Assembly (NCBI GenBank): GCA_037013685.1
Contig: CM072919.1
Location: 49,062,616 to 49,126,615, forward strand
DNA: 64,000 bases
DNA from: Acridotheres tristis
Lineage: Eukaryota; Chordata; Aves; Passeriformes; Sturnidae
Direction: 5' to 3'
In this document: positions 1 to 12,300 of the stretch, piece after piece
How the letters are laid out: each line of letters starts with the position of its first letter
How positions within the stretch are numbered: the first letter of the stretch is position 1
Program-made: the position numbers and the translations under genes
Notes under the pieces: generated by a model
Seen by the model: only the letters and a program-made list of their open reading frames with translations
Databases searched by the model: none
Told to the model about the DNA's origin: nothing

Positions 1-3000
1 GATTACCAGTCTGTTTTGCAGATCAACTATTCAGTTGCCTTGGTGGGTTTTATTTCTGCTTTACAGCACAAAGTTCAGCAGGGTTGGTCAGAGGAGCCAA
101 AAGTACTTCTTGGTCTGTGCCCCTCATCATCCCAGCCACAGCCCGAGCTGTTCAGGATGATGCTGAATGTCTTCAGACCTCTCTTTGACCTCTGAGGGAG
201 CTCCAGCAGCAATCCAGCAAGTGATGGATTTGATAACTGTGGGGTGTCTCACAATGAGCACTAAGCAGGGAAATTACTCTTTCATTTCAATAAAAACATG
301 CAGAACAGAGAGAGTAGGAGAACAGTCGCATCAGTAATACAGGTAATAAGAGCAGTTAGGGAAATCTTTGCAGTTAGCTGGACTTTGGAAATCATGAGCA
401 AGATACAAAGGCAAACTCCACACAGAATATAACTTAATGTATTGGATCGCTGGATCGCTGTAATTTGATTTTCTTTTGTATGTTTGCTTTTTTTTTTTTT
501 TTTTTTTTGCAAAATGCAAGTGTTCTGGTTTATATTTGTGAAGCAACTGAAGCATTACAGAAAGCTAGATAAAAATGAACATGTAGATAAGAATGAACAG
601 TTAAAAACATACTGAACATTCTTTTAAGTGCTTTAAATTAGGCTATTAGAACTGTAGTTAAGCACTAGAATAGAAATAATGTATTTTTCCAAAGAGCTAA
701 AATGTATCAGCTCCCAGTGAGATTATTTAAATTTTATTCCATCTGTGGAAATCAGTTAGGTAATTCAGTTGCTCAATTTTAGATGCATTTTTTTTTAAAT
801 GGTAAAACAAACCTCTTTTCTTTATAGTTCCAGTGCTGTAAACAGAAGGGAAAGCTAATGCAGCTTTTCAGAGATGTTTCTAAGTAGCATTTGAAACTCT
901 TTGAGAGCATGCTTTTAGTTCATACTTTTTTAATGATTCAGCACAATGTCAGTTATTTAATCATAAACCAAAACACAATAGGGTGTCCCAGAAGTTGGAG
1001 TGCATATGGTTTGCCTCCCCCTTGAGATGAGCTGATCTCAAGTGCTCATGTATAAGGTAAGGACTACTACTGCCCTTGGACCTTGGCACTCTGCATAATT
1101 ATTTGCCTTGTGCTCCTTGCAGAAAAGGACTAGACAAGAGTTGATATATGCTGGACACTATCAGAGGTACAGTCTGATGTATACATTCAGGCTGAATCTG
1201 GGATAACGTGTTTCCTTTATGGGGTGTGCCATTCTCCTTTCCACACTTTGGACCATAGCTTCCAAGCTTCGGTTTAGAATAAATGAGATTGTCCAGGCTT
1301 TCTAGCCAAAAGTTCTGGTTTCTTTACTGTATCTTTCTGTCAAGGGAAAACTACATTATTTCCTACTTACTTTTGTAAGTGATGAATATAACTGAATGAA
1401 TGTTACATTTTCTTACATTGAAATGTAACTAGCAGGTCTTACAGGTTTTGTAGAGCCAAGGTATTCTTATGGGCCTGTTGGCTGAAGCTGCTACATCAGC
1501 ATTTGTCCAATGAGCATTTTGTGATCGTAATACTAGTACTTTGCCATAGCTCAACACACTTGGAGATGGCTGAGAAATAGTAGTCATTATTCTCCAAAAT
1601 TCTTTTCTCTCTTTCTTTTTGCTTTAGCATTTCCCAGTGCTAGAACACCCTCAGGAAAGACAGATAAGGGTTAGTGACATTGTGCCGAGAGTTTGTTTCC
1701 AAGTGTATTTTAACTTCTCATCTCTCCCAAAGGAAAGTATGTTGTGTCAAGTGGAGTAACTCTTACGTGCTTGAAAAAAGGCCAGTGCAGAACAGGGAGA
1801 TTTAAGGAAGAGGTAAAGTTGTTAATAATGATGATTTTAGAATGGGTATGGATTTAGATAGTACGGTTTTAGAAATATCCATTAAAAGAACTAGTAAGTT
1901 AACTTCCATTTAGCACCCTAGACACCTTCATACTTTTTGCACTTTTCTAGATGTGGTGGATGTGAGAGGAGATGTGCTTGGACACATACACAGATGGACA
2001 CATTAAGGTGGTCCTTACAATAATTTTTGGTGGCGTGTTTTAGACTGATACCATTAGTTGTATAAAAGATTATTTGCATTTCTTCTGATGCTTGATGTAT
2101 TCAGCAGAAAACTATGGAGAGAGGGAATCAGTGGTAAACAGGGTATGACAAAGAGGACATCAGTCAGAAATGATGGACAAGGGAAGGCTCCATGTAAAAG
2201 CCTCAGACTTTAAAGTCTCGTCCCAGCAGCTTACATATCCTTATGAAGTGGCCAAGATCTTTTATTTTTTCTTTAGCTCTGTCTCTTCATGGGGAAATAT
2301 GTTATTTTTTCTTTTAACAATGTTATGTATGGCAAGATAGAATTATTTTTCTGTCCTTTTTCCATCAGCCTTACTTGTTGCTGTACTTAAGTCTGACAGC
2401 TAAGCTGTAGATTTTTAAGAAGACAAAGCATTGTTAAAGGAGGGCCATCTAAGTAGCCCTGTGTATATCATGGTACATAATGTGGTGTCCGTTTGCCTCC
2501 CAGATGGAATCTTTTCAAGGAATATTCTTCAGGCCTTAATCTTTTTTCCCCTCTTTGTTTCACTCTTCCCAGTCTATTGGGCCATTTCTGTTTCTGGCTT
2601 TCAAACATCAGGTGGAGTCTGCACATCATTTGGCTGATGAAACACTGCTGTCGCACTGTCCTAAACTGGGTGGAAGTGCATGAAGGCCTGGAGGAAGGAG
2701 TTGACCAGGGGATTGGTCCCTGTGGCATAGGTGGTGTGCTGTAACACATTTTTATGTCTAAACTCATGAAGTATTCTTCACTAAAAGCATAGAAATCTAA
2801 AATAAGTACAAAACCACCCAGAAAAGCACAAAACCTCCTACAGGCCAACTTTCAGAAACATTTTGGCAGTCATTGAGGGTGGTAATGGTGCCTCAAACCT
2901 TACAGATCCTTCAGTGTTTGTCTTTGCTTGAGGAGTCTGATTTTTGAATGAAGCTAGATTGTCTCTTGTTACATTCCTGTCACTGTTGAAGCACCATTTA

Positions 3001-3229
3001 CTTTAATTACAAAAAAATTATGTGCTGTTCAGCTACCTAATTTGACTATAAATGTGTACTTGTTGCAAAGTCGCAAAGGATTTGTGTAAGTGCTTATTCC
3101 CAACATACCAGCACTGTGGCTTTGAAGTCAACAAAGTAGGCTTGAGTGGCTTCTTCATCCATACCACATCCACTAAAGGGAGGACTGGCATTCCTTATGC
3201 TAGTTTAATCATGTCTCATTTTATTGCAG
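1..3229. other. Upstream sequence, probably an MPDZ intron
   Basis: No exon recognisable as MPDZ was found here. The next exon starts with one carried-over base, so the exon holding the end of PDZ6 must lie upstream, most likely outside the window. The stretch is AT-rich with a 21-base T run at 488-508. A more GC-rich patch at about 2440-2850 has overlapping open frames on both strands that I do not recognise. Confidence 0.6.
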
Positions 3230-3334
3230 TATTACGTATGTGCCAGCAGAAAATTTAGACGAGTACAGGGCCAGTTTGAGACAACAGACAGAGGGAGCTG
3301 TGCCACTTGAACTTTTTCCTTCACATATTGCCAG
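3230..3334 (+). CDS. MPDZ: MPDZ exon: end of PDZ6 and start of the PDZ6-PDZ7 linker
   Basis: Acceptor ttattgcag, donor gtaagt. One base completes the preceding codon, then 34 codons and two bases. The peptide begins [19 protein letters not shown] and contains [11 protein letters not shown], which I recognise as the MPDZ segment just after PDZ6. The split codon AG|G is completed by the next exon (Arg). Confidence 0.88.
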
Positions 3335-6300
3335 GTAAGTTGAAAGGCTTACAGCTTTCTCCCAAATAGCTCTCAAATGTATCTCTTTCCATACACCTTG
3401 CACGTTTTGGGAAAATAAGTTTTATTTTAGAAGAGATAAAAGATGGATGATTTTCTTCAGACCAGCAGCCACTACAATAACAAGCTGTTAAAAATACAGT
3501 TTTTGCTTTGAATAGCAAAATTTTCAGCGTTTTTACAAGGCTGTTTGATCTGTCCAAAAAGGAGATTGAATTCTTTCTCATTCTAAATTTCTCTTAAATA
3601 TCATGCAATTGGATTTATGCATTGCACAAATACAGAAGTGCTTCCAACATAAGACTTCAGTATTGATGGTCTTTCCAGAACATAACTGGGAAGAATAAAT
3701 TATGCCATTCTTTTCTCTGAGTTTCAAAAATTAATTGCAGTTACAATCCAGAATTTCAAAGTGATTAATAATTGGTTTTTTCACAATTCAGCTCCAAAAC
3801 CAGTAAGTTTAGTTGAGTTCTGCTGTTGTAATTTCTTCCATTTTGAAAACTATAAATTAACTTTAGCTTTCATTTGGTTCTCGTTCCAAATTACAGTTTT
3901 TTATTCTGTGTTGTGGATAGAAAATTCACTGCTGATAAAAAGTGGCCAGGGAATTCCTGAACATCATATGTATTCTAAAAGACATCAGGAAAGAAAGTTC
4001 CCTACATGAATCGGGTGTACAAATTCTGATACTGGCAGGGTGACTCAATATATTAAATTATTCAGAAAAATCTAGTGTTTATATGGATATTTTAGAAATT
4101 AATTGCATGTTCCTGTTTATCATCAGGGAACTCCCAGAGCTTCCAGAACGTGAAGAGGGGGAGGGAGAAGAAAGTGAACTTCAAAATGCAGCTTTCAGTA
4201 ACTGGAATCAGCCCAGAAAGTAAGTGCAGATCTAGTTGCACATTATAAAATGTCATCTGCAATTTAAAAATTTTGAAACATATTTTAAGAAGAGTAAAAA
4301 AACAATTGCTGCACCTTAGGTATGTTGTGCGTTGCAGGAGTGATTAATGGTTGACTTTTACTGCCGTTGAGCTAAAATCCCTGCAGTCTAGCAGTGTCTT
4401 GATTGTTATAATAATTTACTTGTTCCAAGCTGACTCTCAGGGGTCAAGTCAAAAAAGATGGAGAGAGATTCAAAATTTCTATTAGAATGCAAAACAAAGT
4501 GACTGATACTAGACTCAATTACAGAATTTCTAATCAATCTGTATCCATTTCCATCAATCCAGTCAGTAACTTTCAGTGAAAGACAGAACTTTCCAAGGAG
4601 GAGTTATTTCAGAATTTTAAAAATAATTGTGCAAATCCAGATGTCTTCAATGTACAACTTTGTCATAATCGCAATAGATTTTAGTTTAGTTTGGTCCTTT
4701 TTTTGTCACAAAAGGGTTGAACTCTGGAGAGAGCCTAGCAAGTCGTTGGGGATCAGCATTGTTGGAGGACGAGGGATGGGAAGCCGCCTGAGTAATGGAG
4801 AAGTGATGAGAGGGATCTTTATCAAACACATTCTGGAAGACAGTCCAGCTGGCAAAAATGGAACACTGAAAACTGGAGATCGGATTGTAGAGGTACCATC
4901 TGAATGTCTTTTGCTGCAATTCCCCCAGCATCTCAGGAGTCACTGACATGGATGTGTGGTAGGCTGACAGCTGAGCAATTGCTACAGCTGATACTACTTG
5001 AACCACACAGACTGTAGTACCATCTGCTGATGTTTGTGTGCCAACAGCTGCCTGTTAAGTTGAATATCCAGCCTGAAACAGATGACTGACTGTGTAAGCA
5101 GGAGTCTGCAAAGCCGGCAGTTTGACCTGCCTATTTGAAAACCAGATTGTGTAGAAAAAAACTTAAGTTTGGTGAAACTAAAAGATTTTTCACCTTTGCG
5201 TACTGGGTAGCAATAGAAACAGCCAGTGCAAACCATGCAAATGAATGCCAACATTATTTCCATCTTAAATCTTAATTGATTCACATAATTCTTATGCATC
5301 TTGTGCAGAAGTTAAGGGAGGCACAATTTTTTTTCTCCTGACATGAAGAAATCTGTGTTTGATACTTTAGATATCAAGAACATTTTGCCCATGCCTGAGT
5401 GTAACATAGCCAGTGGTATTGCAGAGCGAGATTTATTTTCATTTCTCTTTTACTTAGCTAGTCCTGTGCTCATGCAGGCACTTCTGCTTTCTCACTTAAA
5501 GATACTGAAGAATGAACTAAAGGGAATAGATCTTTCCTGACATGACTATCAGTGTCAGACATTGCCCTATCTCCAGTGTCAGGCTAATAGGCTAGTAGGA
5601 ACTGCTTGCATTTAACCCTGCTGGATGTCCTTAGCTGACTATTCATCAGTAAGAAGCACAACAAGCAGGGTGATGGAGTTGTTGATTCAGGCTCAGACTG
5701 GACTTGACTTACACGGTGGTACTGAACCTGCAGTTTGCTGTTTGCTACAAGATTGATATTGAGGATCTTGAAATAATACCTTAGTATAAGTAGCACCTCC
5801 TGTAACAGGATGGAATAGTTTGCAGTGTATAAGAAGTTGGGAGGTGGAATTTTGCTTGAAGGCCACAAAGTTAAAAACCTTCTTTTCATCTGAATAAATG
5901 TATTTTTATGAGTGCAGTTGTCTCTGACAGTGATGCTTGCAGAAGCTGGAATGGGTGAGTGAAATCAAAATGTTGTGTTAAGGTGACTGTTTCTGAATGA
6001 ACGGTTTCAGTTTCTCAAGTTGTGGCATATGTAAACTTCCATCTCTGTAGAGCATACAGTTTTTCAGACATGGGAATTTGGAGGATGTTGTTGTTCTTGT
6101 TCAGTTCCTCATAGGTTTAGAATTTCTCTCAGATTGTTTTTGTGCTCTCTTATTTGCACTGGATGATTAAGTTTCACTTAGACAATTTAAAAGTTACAGC
6201 GGTCCTTCTCATCATATAAGTTTGTGTGCTAGAATTTCCACTAACAAATAACACTTCTGTGTTAGCTTCCAGCTTTTATTGTGGTCACTGCGACAATACT

Positions 6301-9300
6301 TTACTGATGCTAATCTCACCTTAACATTGTTCATACCTGGCTAACAGGACAAATTGTTTTACGCACTCATGCATATACAGGCATGACAAAAACTGACCAG
6401 GCACAAATTTGTCCTTAGCCATCCTGTGTAAATGCATTCTTCCAGAACATAGAAGCCTTTTAAACTCTGACCTAAAAATTTAACTTTTGAAGGAAGTGTC
6501 TAGTAGCTAAAATTGATCTTATCTTGTTTTAGCAACAAAAAAAAGATAAAACAAGAGAAAAAAAGTACATTATACTGGCAATACCCCATCATGAAAGACT
6601 CTCTAGCACCTAACAAGTTTCAGTTTTTAAATCTCATAAAGTCCTGAGTAATAGTTCTTTCTTGAGGTGGGATTTGTAGGAAGCAGTGTTTGGTAAACAC
6701 TACTACTGTCTTCAGATTATCATATCTTTTCAGTTACATTGCTTGTGGGAAAACTTAACAGAGTCCGAAGTAAAAATGTTGGAAAACGTGTTTTTAAAAT
6801 GCGGAATCAGAGAATATTTATTTAATGTCCTACAAGTGCTCTTGGAAATATCAAACCTATGTTTGAGGGATCTTGGGCCAAGTCAGTAGAAAGGTCCGCT
6901 AGAAACAGAGTTTTGGGCTTAGGTTTTAGTTAAAGTTTCCTAACTAAAATTCAGAACTGACTCATGACTCTTGTAGCTTCTTGCAATGTTAAGATGAGGC
7001 CTTCCAATTACAGGTGGATGGAATTGACCTCAGAGATGCCAGCCACGAACAAGCTGTGGAAGCCATACGGAAGGCAGGCAATCCTGTAGTCTTTATGGTA
7101 CAGAGCATTATAAGCAGACCGAGGGTAAGCATAAAGAATATGAAAAGAGATGTAAATACGTAGTAATAGATGAAGCAAATGTTCAAGATGGTGGTATTTG
7201 GGAATGGGATATTTAATCCTGAAAGTGCCATCTCAACTATTTTAGGAACAAAGATTTGATTTAAGTATTATTTCCATTTAGAATGAAATCGATTTGGATT
7301 TGGAAATACCCTCCAGTACGCCGTCCTCAAACTATTTTGAAAAGCCTCAAGAAAGATAATTTGTTGGGGGGCAGAGTAGGAGTCTAACTAAAACCATCTG
7401 TTAGAGATTGACAGCGTGTCTGAGGAGCGCATGCAGAAATACAGCACCTGTTAAAAAATTCTGTGGACATTAATGAAAGGACCTAGAAGTACACGGAAGT
7501 GTCACTAAGCTGTATGGACATTGCAGACAAAAGCTACTGAGCTTTAATATGAGTTGATTGCACCACTAGAAACTAAACTTCCTCATTGTAGAGTCTGTGT
7601 AAGCTGCATGTTTATTTACTAGTTGTCTCATAACTCTTGTTCCCCAGCCAGAGTCTCTTTATAGCCCTTCTTCAGCTTCTGCTCCCTGTGGGCAGAAAAC
7701 TACTAACCCATTTTATCGTCAGTCATCTAAGGTAAAGTTGCATGAAAAAGCTCTGTTGATGTTAATTATTGACACTCAAACTACTAAAGTAATGCTTTTT
7801 CATTTGCTGTGGTGTGAACAGAATTGCCGCTACTGAATGTTTAGGCCCATTTGGGATGGAAATGATGCCATTGCTTTATCACACTTTTATTTAGAGAATA
7901 TTTTATTTAAAGAATGCTCCTTTGCTATTTTTGATTGTAGTTCTTTATTCTCTATTTTCAAATTATGCTTGTTGATTATTTCTTGACTGTACTAACAAAC
8001 TCTTTCTCTGTAAGCAGAAAGATTGCAAATGCTTTTCCTGTACCATACATTATGTTGTGTTCTTCATAAATGGCATTATGTTTATTATTTTCATCTCTCA
8101 AAACTTGCATTTGTACTTAATAATAGGATCTTCTAAGGAAATTTCCTGCTTTCATTCACCAGTCACCCAAGCAGCTAGCTGCCTACACACAAATTATAAT
8201 TATTATGGCATCACTATGTATTTAACCAGGCAGTCCATTTTAAGTGACCTTTAGCTAATGAGTCCATTTCTTACCTTTTGTTTTTTCATGCAGGTTTAGT
8301 AGTTAAAAGAGAGCCTGTGTGTACTCCAGAAAAGCCTGCATAATGCAAGTGGCCTGTGATAAGATAGTGATAGTCTTGATAATAAAGAGTTACCCATAGA
8401 GTCTGTGTTTCATACTGATTCCTTTCTGTATTTCTGAGTAAGAAACAATATATCACTGTGATTATGGTCCCATAGTGTTACAGCATTATGCTGTATGAAA
8501 TGCTAGCTAGTTTCTGATAACTTAGCATCTTGGACACATTGATAAGATTCTGAATGGAAGTTAGCTGTAAAAATGAAAGACCAGAAGGAAAAAAATCCTG
8601 TTACTCTAGACTGATTTGAATTTAAAAAAAAAAAAGTTAAAGAGAGAACTCCCTTTATTTTAGCATCTGCTCTTCTTGTCCTAGACTGCACAAAAAGTAT
8701 GCTAAACTGAACCGTTCAAGCAAATTCAAATGTTCCATATTTTATCATAGTAGTCAGTCTCTATTAAATCAATGCTGTTGCATGGATTAGTATTAGGGCT
8801 AGTATTTTAGGAGCTATGCCATCGTGATAAAATAAAAAAGGAAAGATTTGGAATGACTGTAGCTGAACTTTTGTTTCCTGTTTTACTAGGATTTTACTGT
8901 TGATATATGAAGTATTTGTGATTCTTATTTTAATTGCCTAAAATTTCAACAGGATATGTTTTAAAATTCTGTGCAGATGACATGTAACTGTTAAAGTGTA
9001 ATAGGATGATTACAATAGCAATTTACTTTTCACAAGCCTTTCTTTATAATATTCAAAATCAAATGAGAATCACATCCACATAAAATCTTGTACCCTAGGG
9101 AAACAGCCTGTTGACTTTGAGTGTTTTGACAGTGAAGAATCCTTGGTCATTCATGGCATAACTTTGTCACTGCTGAAGATACAGTAGAGCCAAGACATTT
9201 GTTGTCTTACCAAATGGAATTACTTTTTTGCAACATTTATTTGAAAATAAATGTTTAGAGATGTATTTACTATTTTCAGAAGCATTTTTTTAAAAGTGCT

Positions 9301-12300
9301 GTAAGAAATTTTTTAATCAGCACCAATCCTTTGAATTAAATTACTCTTTTTATAAATTATATAAATGATCCTGGAAGGTTTTTACATTTCTGTCCATACT
9401 ATTTTCCAGCAGTGTTAAACTTGCAGCCTTAAGACTTACAGGTAATGGCCAGATGGATACACCCAATGTAGAAATTACTTCTAAGTATACACATTGTATT
9501 TCCAGCATACTGTTTGAAATCAGCGCTGTTTCCTCCTTACTAAGCAGATTCTGATCTCAAAATAGAATGCAGTACAAAAAATGCATAAGGAATATAAATG
9601 GTTAAGTTATAACCTTTTATATAAATGTGTAAATTCTTTTTCTGTTAAATGATAATGAGAAAGTACCTGGCTTTTGGGGAAGACCAGAATATTTAGTTAC
9701 AATAAATTATAAATTCGGGCAGTTACACATGTATGTGCACATATACTAAGTATTACATAAAAGTTAGTTAGTTACACCTCTACTTAGAGATGCATAATAT
9801 TACTAAGCCCTCACTTTTACAAAATAAACAGTGAGTGTATTACCACAGAAGTTAAATCAAATTATAAGGATCTAGGGTTTTCAAAATATAACTAAGCCTA
9901 CTGCCTTGTTATATATAATTGTATTCATCCTACCCCAGAAACCCACAATTTTTTCAATTAATTAATGCGTAAGAGTGTCCCATATGCTGAGATGTTTGAA
10001 AAAAAAGTTCAAATATCACAGCACATAAATACTGCGTAATTCTGCACTTGATGTATGTTGCGGTCTAGAACAGGTGTGAGGATTATTGTTTTTCCTCTCT
10101 GCTGACGGAGCATCAGAAACACAGGGCAAATACAGTTTTGTTCAATTTGACATACCTATTCTAAGTGCAGAATGTGGACCTTGCTTGGTTAGCCCAGACA
10201 ACTAAATGAATATGTTTTGGTTAACGAGTGAAAAGAGTTAATTTAAAACTTTTATTTTTGCTTAGTTTCTATTATGCTTTCCTTTTAGAACCCTTCCCTA
10301 CTTTTCCCACAGAACAGTGTTTTCAGTAGGCCAGCTGTCTTCAGCAGCACTAACCCATTTGCTGATTCTTCACAGTTCAACACTGCTAAGGTTGGATGAT
10401 GACACTCTATCTTTTCACTTACCAAACATCCTACGTGTGCTTCTTTCCCATTGCTGTCTCTGTGTTTAAATTACTTTATACCAGTTTGGGCTATGTGGTA
10501 TGCTGATGAGCTTGAGAACTCTATAGTGAATTTAAGAAGACATAGACATGCATATACTTTTGCCATAGAAAAGTTATGGAGAAATTAAAAAATGCCAGCT
10601 CTATTAATCATAACCACTAAATCTGATCTATTGAGAGCTACCAAAGGGGTAGGTTTTCAATTATAAGATCAGTCCCTGAGATATACCAAGATATACCAAA
10701 ATACCAAGTGTAACTCTCTCATCAGTGTAAGTTGTTTTGCTGCTATGTACTTCTTTTTTGGTTTTTTGTGGTTATGACTTTCCAACTTTGATGTCTCTCT
10801 TATTTTTGCATGAAAAACCCAACAAACTTGCAGCTATTTTTTTTATGATGCTGTATGAAAATATTTTCCCTCTGCTTCTTGAAAATTATTTTAATGCACC
10901 ATGAATGCTAACATCTTTGGAAATACAAAAAAAGTTAGACTGTTTTTTTTTTTTTATGGCTAGTGCTTACTGCATGTTGTTCATAATGGGAACAGTGCTA
11001 ACCTCTAATGAAAAAACCCTAATCCTAATATGCATGCATTTTTGATTTAATAAAATAATTTCTAGCTGGTTTTACATTTTGGAAGTGATTGTGCCCTTTG
11101 TTTATTTTCCCATGTTGTCAAAAATATTAAATGTGCAACAAACACTTTGATTTGATATGTGGTGTAAAATGGTGTGTGTGTTTTGAAATCTCTTTTTGTG
11201 TGTGTTACAGTTCTGAGGAGAGTAGATGTGTAGCATAAATGATGACTTATGTTTTCTATATTTTCAAAACTATTTCTGAAAAATGTTGCACACATTTTAG
11301 AAGAAAACCTGATGATCCTGTAGTTTATGCGTAATTTCTTTCTTAGCACTGATATAAGAACAGCCATCTCTCATCTCCCTCTTTTTCTGAACTCAGGTTC
11401 AGTCTATAGTTCAATGTCTAGTGAGAAACTTTGATGAATCAGGCTCTTTAGTAATCCCTTAAATACTTTTGTCCATTTATAAATCAAGTTAATAAAGCTG
11501 CAGTTAGTAAAATGAATCTGTAATTGAAAGTGAGTTATTGGTTAGTAGTACTGTGTATTGCCAAAGGTGCTATAACATGTGGATTGCTGTTTTCTGTTAC
11601 TGTAGGAGGTATCGAATCCAATTAGGGTTACCTTCCGTTGTTCCCCAACTAACCCTTTTGCTCCCACACCATTCAAGGTTTGTCTTAATTCCTGTCAGTT
11701 GGTCCTACTGTATATGTGCTGTACTTTTGTACATGGCCTGTGATATTTTCTGGAGTACTGCTTCTTCTTCCGCCTGTGCCTTCATTTTTTCAAGTTCCAG
11801 ACTTGCTGCCATTTTAAGTATTTGCTTGACTGTGACCAGAATGACCCTGGTAGCTAAATGTGTTCAGCAACTGTTGGATGCTTTGCATTTTAAATGAAAT
11901 ACTGTGGTGTGGCACACTGGAAGTATTTCATGAGATTAAGCCTTTTAAGTTTTTTGTGCATTGCCCGATTCAGGGAGCAAAAGTCTTATGTGTGTGTAAA
12001 CTGTGAGGACTGGCTTCTGCTTCTGGCTGTTCAAATGTGTCAGGCTGAGTTCTGCAGGCAGGACATGTTCCCCCTTCCCCAAACGGCATTGCAGCACAGT
12101 TTTTACCTTTCTACAACGGAGCCTTGATTTCACTTTCATTTCAGCATTTCCTTAAACCTCAGAAATGTTCAGATTATGCTAACATTGTCACGCGCCCACA
12201 ATGGTACAAAAAGATGCATTTTTTTGTCAGTCATATTATGGTGGCTGCAGTTTATAAGTGCTAATCTGTCAGGATGTAGCCCTACATCCACACCTTACAA

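Noticed and set aside
962..1260. gggtgtcccagaagttgg at 980 and ggggtgtgcc at 1220 as possible transposon ends
   Set aside because: The two ends do not form a convincing inverted repeat and no target duplication was found.
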